Assembly (NCBI GenBank): GCA_015039465.1
Contig: MU129987.1
Span: forward strand, 352,743-364,569
DNA length: 11,827 nt
From: Phlegmacium glaucopus
Lineage: Eukaryota; Basidiomycota; Agaricomycetes; Agaricales; Cortinariaceae
Direction: 5' to 3'
In this document: one piece after another, positions 1 to 7,343 of the stretch
Layout of the letters: every line of letters begins with the position of its first letter
Position numbering within the stretch: the stretch's first letter is position 1
Made by a program: the position numbers and the translations under genes
The notes under the pieces: generated by a model
Told to the model about the DNA's origin: nothing
Seen by the model: only the letters and a program-made list of their open reading frames with translations
Database searches by the model: none

Positions 1-451
1 AATGATGCAGCTTATATCAAAATTGGACAAAATACCTATGTTGACCGTGTTTTTTCAAATGCTGTTGTAAATGGCACCTACAGCTTCCATGCATCAACTG
101 CTGCATATGCAGAGTTCTGGACCAATAGCTTTGGAAAAGCTTATTCTGTCAAGGTTCCAAGACGACAAATATGGCAAGCTTTTATCCAGGAATCAATTCG
201 TGGTGTTTCTCAGGTATTGGAAATAACATTTGAGACAAATGATAATCTTGCAATTGCTGAGTTAACAAACAAAGCATTTAGTTTGTTGGGTGAGAATGGA
301 GGAATAAGACTGTCTAATGGACATGCATGCTCAGAGTGTACTCAAGATTACAAAACCACTGCAGATTATGTCCCACTCAATAATGATCCTGCTGCTGTCC
401 TTGGTGTTGATGATGACAGACATGTTCCAGCTTTAGCTGATGAAAATGCAG

Positions 452-512
452 GCAATTTAAATGTACCTAATCAACCAATAAATCCCTGCTCATGCTGTCA
501 CAAATTCTCCAG
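452..512 (+). other. Inferred 61-nt GC-AG intron in the KDZ transposase gene
   Basis: Frame 1 is coding-like up to DENAG, and frame 2 is coding-like from VKMIVIDG. Removing 452-512 (donor CAG|GCAATT, acceptor TCTCCAG) joins them in phase. No GT donor in the right phase lies between the two conserved blocks. A small indel in a decayed copy is the alternative explanation. Confidence 0.4.
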
Positions 513-1264
513 TCAAAATGATAGTCATAGATGGTATTGTTATGGGGCCAACTCATTGTGCTGCAGACAATTGTACTGCAGATCTTTTAAATGCACGTGG
601 GGAAGCATTTTGTGCCACACATGTCACCAAATTTGGAAATTGATGCGGTGTTGTTGGTTGCAGGAATATTAAAGTCAAAAGTACCCAGGCATGCCCCCAA
701 CATCAGCAGGATTGGTTTCAACATCGGCAGTCACGAACAAAATCAACTCTGGCAGGTGTTCGGAGAATGTTGAATCATCAAAATGAAGGTCTTGCCTGGA
801 ATCAAAATGTTGAACAAGATGTACAGCCACATGATGAAGAGGCACCTGAAGCTCAAAGTAAAAATTACTTCAGCCCAGCTCGATTTTATTGTGTTGAAAC
901 AATTTGTGCTCCATGTGGTGTTGTCATTGCATGGACAAAGTTTGCAAAATCAGAGTCACCAACAAAGATTTTAAAATTCCTTGAAGATACATATCCTAAG
1001 AAGGATACAAGACCAGATTATATATGCATTGACAAAGCATGTTTGGTTCTTCGAACAAGTCTCATCAATGGGTCATGGGAAGAGTGGAAAGATACAAGCC
1101 ACCTGATTGTTGATGCATATCATTATACCAATCATCAGGTGGGAGATTTCCTATGCCACAAGGACTGCAATCCAGCACCACTTGATGGATCAGCACCAAA
1201 TTTGGTTATTGAGGCGGAAACTGATGCTGGAGTGAAAAATTTGAAGCAAGCATTTAATACTCAG

Positions 1265-1316
1265 GCAAGTGCACAAGTAAATAAATAGATTGATAAATTT
1301 GACCTTTAATACATAG
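1265..1316 (+). other. Inferred 52-nt GC-AG intron in the KDZ transposase gene
   Basis: The frame ends in stops soon after AFNTQ and resumes as ACEQLNGWLGG after ACATAG at 1316. The donor CAG|GCAAGT is the strong consensus seen at GC-AG introns and gives the family-like junction NTQ-ACEQLN. A GT donor at 1277 (intron 1277-1316, 40 nt) is also in phase but would add four residues (ASAQ) inside a conserved motif. The third candidate catalytic residue (Glu of ACEQ) lies just after the junction. Confidence 0.55.
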
Positions 1317-1499
1317 GCATGTGAACAACTAAATGGATGGCTTGGTGGCTTTGAATCTATTTTAAACCGACTGACCCAAACCAACTTTAATTGGTTTTTG
1401 CATGTGATGTTGTTCTATTACACACAACATGTTCTTAACAAACAGGCAGATAATGATACAGAGGAAGTCAATGACCCTGAATATGAAACTATTGATTAA

Positions 1500-1716
1500 A
1501 GTAGTTGAAACCCTTTTTGTAATATAGCTAACTCATCAAATGTTTTGTGTAAAAATGAAATCATCAACATGACTTTAGGAATATTTAAGAACACTTAGTC
1601 AGAATCCACATGGATTCCATGGAATATATCCATTCCATATGGATTCCATGATGAGCCCAAACATATTCCACATGGAATTAGGTGGAATCCATATGGAATA
1701 AGGGGGGAGAGTAAAG
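1500..1716 (+). repeat. 3' region and right terminal repeat of the KDZ element, rich in subterminal palindromes
   Basis: After the transposase stop come about 100 nt of AT-rich untranslated sequence. From about 1605 there is a run of near-palindromes built from TGGATTCCA/TGGAATCCA units (for example 1683-1700). The segment ends with GGGGGAGAGTAAAG at 1703-1716. The same terminal motif ends the 257-nt element at 2251, and its reverse complement opens that element at 1995. Base 1717 begins recognisable sequence of another gene on the minus strand, so 1716 is the likely element boundary. The left end lies outside the window, so the target duplication cannot be checked here. Confidence 0.6.
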
Positions 1717-1994
1717 TATTGTATTTTTTGCATATCAACATATCTTGGGACAGATTGTACACGCTTCAAACGATCTGTTGACCCAGTGTGTTTACAAAAT
1801 TTGCTGAATTCCTTCAAAGCACACACTTTATTCTTCATGGTACCTTTTATCAATACTTTTGAATCAAATATCTTTTGGCCAGCTTCAATCTCGGTGTTGG
1901 AGGAAATAAGGCTTGCTGCAAGTTCGTTTTCGACATCGACACGCATTTCTGTCTCATGAGTATCTGAGATCCTATTTGTAGTCCCGATAGAGGT

Positions 1995-2251
1995 CTTTAC
2001 TCTCCCCCACCTAATCTGTGCGGAGTCCAAGCTGTCCGCACAAAATTTTCACCCTAAACCTTAAAATTTAAAACTTTTGTAATATATATATATACCTATC
2101 CTAATTCTAACCCTAACCTTAACACTAACTTTAACCCAACCCTAACCAATAATTCCTAACAAATCTGTGTGGAATGCTAAGAGTCCGCGCGGACAGCTCG
2201 GACAGCTCGGACAGCTTGGACTCCGCGCGGAGTAGGTGGGGGAGTGTAAAG
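1995..2251. mobile_element. 257-nt MITE-like element with terminal inverted repeats (MITE1)
   Basis: The left end starts CTTTACTCTCCCCCACCTA and the right end, read in reverse complement, starts CTTTACACTCCCCCACCTA. Both continue into GCGGAGTCCAAGCTGTCCG. The right arm carries three tandem 9-nt units CGGACAGCT (2190-2216) and perfect palindromes such as GTCCGCGCGGAC. The middle is AT-rich with telomere-like repeats and no coding capacity. The element separates two blocks of the minus-strand transposase gene (ESLETLTIRT and TNRISDTHETEM), so it is an insertion. Flanking 11-nt direct repeats AGTCCCGATAG (1980-1990) and AGTCCTGATAG (2255-2265) differ at one base; 3-4 nt lie between them and the CTTTAC tips. 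Confidence 0.8.
2050..2158 (+). repeat. Telomere-like CCCTAA-variant tract inside MITE1
   Basis: The tract contains repeated but degenerate CCCTAA/CCTTAA/CTAACC units, for example CTAACCCTAACCTTAAC near 2107, interrupted by a short AT-repeat. It sits inside the 257-nt element, so it is not a chromosome end. Confidence 0.6.
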
Positions 2252-3549
2252 TACAGTCCTGATAGTCAGAGTCTCAAGACTCCCGTCGATATTGTCATCT
2301 GCAAGGGTAACATTGACTAGTAGAGTACCAAACGGTGAAAGGATATCAATGCCTTCTAGGCTGTCGAGTTTAAGAAGAACATCTTTGAGGCTGTCGCACT
2401 CCTGTTTGATCAATCGCTGACCGCAGTTCCAGGATGTTTGAAGAGAAACATCTTTGAGTCCGACATTGCCCCTCCAAGATCCTGGTTTGATATGGTCTGC
2501 ACTGTCTGGGATCTCTTTTGATTCGCGGGACATAGCTGGAAGTTTGAGACGACGAGGGGCACGATCCCATTGGGGATATTTAGCAAGGATATTTGAGACC
2601 TCAGTCGTTCCAGCCAGGCGAGAAACGAGCTGGAGAAGATCTAAGTTGGCATCGTTACCAACCATAGTCCTGAGTATTCCAAAAAGCTCTCCAAGGTGGT
2701 CGGTTCCTAGGAGTATAATCCAAAATTCACCATCTGGATCGTCAACTTTTGCTTTTGTGATACAGAAGATGACATTCTTGATCATAATCATAACATCGAT
2801 GTAAAGGTTGGTGGGAATGAATTCCTTACCTGCCAAATGGTAAAGGACAAGTGCAAGGTGAGCGGCAGCACTGAGATGCTCGATTTGTTCAGAAAGGGAA
2901 AGGTCAACACAGAGATATGGAAAGACCATATGAAATAAGAGCTTTCCGAGGATCCACAATGCCTCTCGAGCCTCTAGAAAACCTCGGCGAGAATTTGTAG
3001 AAGCTCGAGGAAGGTTCCAGATATCCTTAAGCATATCGAAAGCCATTTTGACATCTTGTTGATCTTCTGGATTAAATAATGAGCAGATATGCTCTGCGGA
3101 AAGCCCAGCTGACTTGAGCTGATCCTGAATGATATCCAATGTAATTTGAAACCCATTAATAACAAGCCCATGTAGACGTAGTAGCAGATTCCGCCAATGT
3201 TTGATTACATGTTTCCAGTCTTTGTCACATGTAAGGTCATCATCGCCAACATGGAGATTGAGGAATTTAAGAGGTTTCAGCAATGGATAAATTGGTGAAT
3301 TATGGGATAGATCATATTTGAAGGTGAGGAGGATGAAGGAAGATCCTCGTTGAGTTTCACTGTCAGATGCAATCAAAGTGATACGGAGTTTGGTTTGATC
3401 TTGCAGTAAATTTATGCCTTTGTAGACTGTCTTAATAACTTTGGCATGTTCTTCTCCAGATTCTTTCTTGCAGTCGCCAGAGACAAGGACAGGATGGCCA
3501 GGATATATGTGATTGTCTTGCAGAGAACACCAAGAGCGCCAACCATGGC

Positions 3550-3613
3550 CTAATAATAGATCAGGGCACAATCCAAAAACAGAAATTATGTCTGCGGAAG
3601 CAAATTTTCTCAC
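3550..3613 (-). other. 64-nt intron retained inside the longest open frame of the transposase pseudogene
   Basis: On the minus strand GTGAGA (3613) to TTATTAG (3550) separates VHYVGE from AMVGALGVLCK, a block that fits the family once the intron is removed. The unspliced reading gives an unrelated insert (RKFASADI...). Because 64 is not a multiple of 3, the frame stays open only because one base is missing near 3520. Confidence 0.65.
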
Positions 3614-4927
3614 CTCTCCCACATAATGAACTTTCCCATTGTCTAGGTTTTGAAACAGTTCCTCCATATCATCCTCGTTTATGAACTCTGTTGAAGTCTG
3701 GTCTGCATGCTCCCTGCATATTCCAAGGAAGTAATTGGTCTTCGGATCCCATCTGATCCTCTTTTCTGTGGCTAGCTCGTCAAACATCAGGACTGTATGG
3801 ACAAACATTGCGTGGTTTAGACTGTGAATCACATCCAACAGGCCGTTAAATGTTGACTCAACATTAGCCTGTACTTGGTTGACTGTTGGTTTTTCTTGTG
3901 ATGGTAGAAGTGGTGGGACAGTGGAACAGGTCCACAGGTAAGTAACACTCGGTCCTTTGTTGGCGCGATGATTGATCTCTGCCACTTGGTTTCCACCCAA
4001 CCTCCACATGAGCACCAACTTTAGGTCCTCCTCTTCTGTGAAACTTTTAGGACAATAGTGACCTTCAGCAGCCGCCATGTACAAAGCCAACAACCCTTGA
4101 GCCCCCTTCTTTTGACAAAGACCAATGCTCAGCAAGCGGTTGACACAGCTAACCTTCCCACTCGCAATTTGCCATCAAGAGGCCCTTTTGGTCAGAGAGT
4201 GCAGTTGCCTTTGCAAGAAGTTTTCTTGCTTGATTCAACCCATGCAGGCGATAAAACTCAATCAATCAATTTTTGCAATGGAGCATCTCATGGAGGTCGC
4301 TGAAACCTTGATATGCAAATGCTGCATTTTCATGAACACTATCTTTCATCCATGTGAGTATACCCTCTAATGTCTTGTTCTTTGTTAGTTGTTGACAAGG
4401 CCGACACGCTTGACCCTCTCCTTCAGATATTCTGCAGTAACTTCAGCCAAACAACTTCATTGTGCCGTTTTTCAATGAGTAGTCCCAGGGCAGGACAAGA
4501 GTGTCATGGAGGGCGAATGGATATGTGGTATGTGGCAATTTTCCATCCATAAATGATAGGATAATTCCCTGACATGCTGGTGCTGATGTTTTCAGTTCAT
4601 TTACAGTGTCCTCATACTCAAATGTGTCCACATCAACTATTTTGATCTCGTTGTCCCATGTCACTATAGTGGGACTTGTTGGCATCAAATCTTCAAGAGA
4701 TTGGCTAGGTGTTGCTGCATCGGCTCCTGTCACAATGTGAGCCTGGGTTGTAGCTTGGTTGTAGCCGTCTCACCATTAGGTCTGGTTGGGATGGAATCCT
4801 TATACGTTTCGGTGAGTCAGCGCTCAGATAATACTTGTATGTTACTTACCGATTCTCAAGCTCTTCAATTAGGTAGTCTAGCTTCCCCTTAAACAACTCT
4901 TCGTTTACACCCCGGTCCTCAACAAAG

Positions 4928-5566
4928 GAGTGGTAGCTACCATCATTATCATATTTCCAGGGCAATTGCCATGGACCTGTTGTGTTATTTGCCCAGGGTT
5001 TATGAAAGGCCAATCTTTCATTATTTCATTCCTTTTATTTCTTTCATAACCCTGCCTATTTCATATCTTTCATAACCTTGTTTCATAACTCTCTGCATTC
5101 ATTTATTTCATAACCTAACCTTAACTCATAACCTTCCTTGAAATAACTGATATTCCCTAACTCTAACAAGACCCTAACAAGACCCTAACCTGACCCTAAC
5201 CTGAACCCTAACTGAACCCTAACTGAATTTCTCTGAGAGGCCATAATTTGAAGTTTATGTAGGGTATTACTCAATATAGAGCCATTTAATGGATGTGTAC
5301 CTTTATTTGTTCCTAACTTATATCATTGATATATGGGATATTATGAAATAATGAGAGTGGAGGGTTATGAAAGAAATGAAAAGGAGAGGATTATGAAAGA
5401 AATGAAATAGAGGAGGTTATGAAAGAAATAAAAGAGCAGAGGGTTATGAAAGTAATGAAATGAATGAAATAATGAAAGATTGGCCTTTCATAAACCCTGG
5501 GCAAATAACACAACAGGTCCGTGGCAATTGCCCTAGAAATATGATATCGTATGGTAGCTACTATTG
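4928..5566. mobile_element. 639-nt inverted-repeat element (MITE2) with long arms
   Basis: The outer arms are long near-perfect inverted repeats. Left 4932-5030 matches the reverse complement of right 5465-5562, including GTAGCTACCAT, the palindrome GGCAATTGCC (4961-4970 and 5523-5532), GACCTGTTGTGTTATTTGCC and GGGTTTATGAAAGGCC. Inside each arm is a loose array of TTTCATAACC units (left) or GGTTATGAAA units (right). The core is telomere-like. Directly outside lie AACAAAG copies (4921-4927 and 5567-5573), extendable to 8 nt with one mismatch, consistent with a 7-8 nt target duplication. The element sits inside the minus-strand transposase gene. Deleting it with one repeat copy rejoins AYFV to EDRGV in frame. 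No coding sequence is present, so mobilisation would need another element's transposase. Confidence 0.85.
5114..5222 (+). repeat. Telomere-like CCCTAA-variant tract inside MITE2
   Basis: The core contains units such as GACCCTAACAAGACCCTAAC and GAACCCTAACTGAACCCTAA. The unit length drifts between about 9 and 11 nt. It is flanked by the inverted arms and is therefore interstitial, not a telomere. Confidence 0.6.
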
Positions 5567-6231
5567 AACAAAGTATGCCACAAAGCATACCAAACCATCA
5601 AGCCCCCATTTCCCTCAACGTATGATTTGATCCATGTCGCCTTCTGTCCCCCAGCCTAATGTCGCCTTTAGAACCTCACTTTACTTAGCCCCGTTTCCCA
5701 TAAGTCATCGGCGTCGATGTTTGGGTCATCAAAGTTCCTTGGGTCACCTCCAAAAACTGCAAGCTTGTCAAATTCTGAGGCTTCAGGGATGCTATCTGGT
5801 AAGCTTTTGACCAATCTCCATAACTTGCTGATCAAATTGTCTGCAGTTGGCTCCGAAACAGGTTGTGAGATTTGAGAAGCAACTCCTCCAAGAGTTGGAT
5901 TGATAGGTATGATAGGACTGGCTTCTGCTGGAGGTATTTGACCCAACTTATGACTGTGGATAGGTGCTGAACTGCCGACTGTCAATGGTACTGTGGCTAC
6001 TTTATGTTTCAAAAAGGAGAGTATTGATCCGTTTTTCTTCATTTTGGCACCCTTATCTCATTTAGCATGTGCCTCGTTACAGGCTTTCGTTCCGCAATGG
6101 TGTTTTTCAAGGTTGGCAAGTCCAATGGTACCACAATTTATGCGGGTACTGCAGTCTGGGCAAACTGTGTATCCATCTGCATCAAGGATTGACAGGGGCT
6201 TCAAAATATGGATTGGTAGTTCATCAGTGAG

Positions 6232-6264
6232 CTAGTAGCATGTGCAGTTGCAGCTTTGACTCAC
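6232..6264 (-). other. Likely first intron of the zinc-finger transposase gene
   Basis: On the minus strand GTGAGT follows MASSSSSL, and CTACTAG precedes LTDELPIHILKP in phase 0. The intron is only 33 nt, at the lower limit for fungi. An in-frame TAG just before the second exon means some splice or other start is needed. Confidence 0.45.
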
Positions 6265-6288
6265 CAAACTGCTGCTACTTGAGGCCAT

Positions 6289-6528
6289 GCCTGCAATTAG
6301 ATTATGTGCCGTTTTGGTGCAGTTAGGTTCAGTGTGTTGCAAATTGCTTATAGATACCGGTTGTAAATAGTGTGATTACCCATAAAATATAAATATTATA
6401 GTCTCATCTACCTACACCAGACCTATGCTACTAGAGAAACCCATTCCTGAACATCTTATGCATGTATTAAGGCCTTAATAGCTTTAAATTGATGTTTTAA
6501 AGCCTAGTTCTGGTGAAGTCCTTTTTGG
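6289..6528. other. Stretch without a recognised gene
   Basis: This AT-rich sequence lies upstream of the zinc-finger transposase start on the minus strand and could hold that gene's old promoter or the element's end. I could not identify terminal repeats, RNA genes or a reading frame in it. Confidence 0.4.
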
Positions 6529-6590
6529 GGCCTCTGGCTGGACTAACTAACCAGGTACCGGTCCAGCATTTCGATCCTGGTGCCCCCTTG
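6529..6590 (+). repeat. tRNA-like GC-rich motif, copy 1 (possible SINE head)
   Basis: GGGGCCTCTGGC is followed about 30 nt later by CATTTCGATCCTGG, which resembles a pol III B box, and then TGCCCCCTTG. The order GCCTCTGGC, B-box-like motif, GGTGCCCCCTTG recurs in copy 2. The T-arm stem is imperfect here. It is too short and irregular for a functional tRNA. Confidence 0.35.
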
Positions 6591-6865
6591 CCCAAGCCAC
6601 AACACTTAATATAACTAGAATTAACCATCTTTGAGGATGTAGTAAACAGTAAATATGTGAGCAGTACATGGTCTAAGTTATTTTGAAGTCTTAACTTGCC
6701 TTTCACTGGACCATCAGTAGTCAAAAAACTTGGCCCAGCTGACCTAAATGGGGAACAACTAATCCATAGATCTGTCCAGGGATTGTATTATTGTGTGCTA
6801 CACCATTAGCAAGTACTTATATGCAATTTTTCAAAGTTTGACCCCCAAAAATTTTTTTTTTCTAA

Positions 6866-6925
6866 GCCTCTGGCAGCCCACCCCCCCAACCCCGGGTCCC
6901 GGGTTTGATTCCCGGTGCCCCCTTG
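6866..6925 (+). repeat. tRNA-like GC-rich motif, copy 2 (possible SINE head)
   Basis: GCCTCTGGC (6866-6874) is followed by a perfect T-arm: stem CCGGG (6899-6903), seven-base loop TTTGATT, stem CCCGG (6911-6915), then TGCCCCCTTG. This matches copy 1 in order and orientation. A T-run precedes it (6852-6861). No full cloverleaf can be folded by eye, so a tRNA-derived SINE relic is more likely than a tRNA gene. Confidence 0.4.
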
Positions 6926-7343
6926 ATTCCGGTGTCTAGGATTTTTTCTGTCTAAAATGAATTGGGTGGGGGGGGGCACCCAGAGGATATCAATTAGAAC
7001 TTTCTCTCCGCAATATGAGGTTTTGCATGCAAAAACGATGGGCCAAAACACGCTTTCCCAAGTATTATATGTTGGAATATGTTGTCCGTGGGACAAACAA
7101 TTACAAGCTACATGTGCGGTTAGGCACCATCAAGCGCTCGATCAGCACTCTCGGCGTTGCCATGCCCGAGTTCAAGTAAGTATTAATTAAATCTCCTCAT
7201 TCGTTTTGCTACACTTCTTGGACCTTCGTAGTTAATTAAAAGCTACATTCGTACTCTCTGTAGTGTATATATATCCAGTATCGTATCGTAAATAAATAAT
7301 TCTTGCTGTCGTTCTTACATTATAAAAGGAATAAACTTGTCCG
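6926..7343. other. Region upstream of ATP17 with no confident gene
   Basis: It contains a G-run (6967-6976), a short open stretch in frame 1 from ATG 7015 ending at a good donor-like GTAAGT at 7176, and AT-rich sequence before ATP17. The open stretch has no family I recognise. Confidence 0.3.
7321..7328 (+). promoter_or_regulatory. TATA-box-like sequence upstream of ATP17
   Basis: TATAAAAG lies 16 nt before the first in-frame ATG (7344). If it set transcription start at the usual ~30 nt spacing, that ATG would fall outside the mRNA, so either the box is not used that way or the real start lies elsewhere. Confidence 0.3.

Larger units (their letters stand above)
1..1499 (+). pseudogene. KDZ-type transposase with CxC5/CxC6 cysteine clusters, 3' part, decayed
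   Basis: The reading frame is open from base 1, so the gene begins upstream of the window. Frame 1 (1 to about 451) gives the end of a CxC5-like region (motifs IKIGQNTYVDRVFSNAV and SFHASTAAYAEFW), then the first CxC6 cysteines (HACSECTQDY, 322-351) and GVDDDRHVP. Frame 2 resumes near 513 with IVIDGIVMGPTHC and continues the cysteine cluster (FCATH, VVGC, ACPQHQ). The transposase core follows, with YICIDKAC, LIVDAYHYTNH and, after an intron, ACEQLNGWLGGFES; these supply a candidate D, D, E triad. The stop is TAA at 1497-1499. A TGA at 641-643 interrupts the CxC6 domain where the family has a residue, most simply Arg CGA changed to TGA, so this copy is probably inactive. KDZ (Kyakuja-Dileera-Zisupton) elements are cut-and-paste DNA transposons expanded in basidiomycetes. 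The family call is strong; the exon joins are inferred. Confidence 0.8.
1717..6288 (-). pseudogene. Decayed P-element/THAP9-like transposase gene with N-terminal zinc finger, split by insertions
   Basis: The gene starts at ATG 6288-6286 (MASSSSSL). A likely 33-nt intron follows, then a zinc finger (CPDC...H...C) and a linker with ILSFLKHK. The longest intact stretch, 4135 to about 2270, carries FTEEEDLK, LGGNQVAEINHRA (helix-turn-helix-like), VLMFDELATEKRIRWD, IASDSE, DDDLTCDKDWKHVIK and LGTDHLGELFGILRTM. This motif order resembles the RNase H core of P-element/THAP9 transposases (D, D, H-K-RN, LE..F..R); that placement is my inference. A C-terminal block (MRVDVENELAASL to RVQSVPRYVD) lies at about 1728-1932. 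Damage includes TGA at 6060-6058, a frameshift near 5675, TGA at 5617-5615, TGA at 4445-4443, an extra base near 4168-4170 and a 1-nt loss near 3520. Two inverted-repeat elements also interrupt the gene, and the KDZ end truncates it at 1717. I recognise the family as a high-copy repeat in Agaricomycetes, usually much longer at the C-terminus. Confidence 0.72.

Noticed and set aside
1599..2030. A separate 143-residue minus-strand gene
   Set aside because: Its first residues lie in MITE1, its middle is the C-terminal block of the transposase gene, and its end is translated KDZ terminal repeat.
2050..2158. A true telomere or chromosome end
   Set aside because: The repeat is degenerate, lies within an inverted-repeat element and is followed by kilobases of other sequence.
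2454..2804. A 116-residue plus-strand frame opposite the transposase
   Set aside because: It is antisense to well-conserved transposase coding sequence and has no recognisable motif.
2177..4135. An intact 652-residue protein starting at 4135
   Set aside because: Its first residues continue upstream after a one-base insertion, it reads through an intron, and its last ~25 residues come from MITE1. It is a segment of a pseudogene.
6866..6925. A functional tRNA gene
   Set aside because: A perfect T-arm is present, but no full cloverleaf, anticodon arm or A box at normal spacing can be found by eye.
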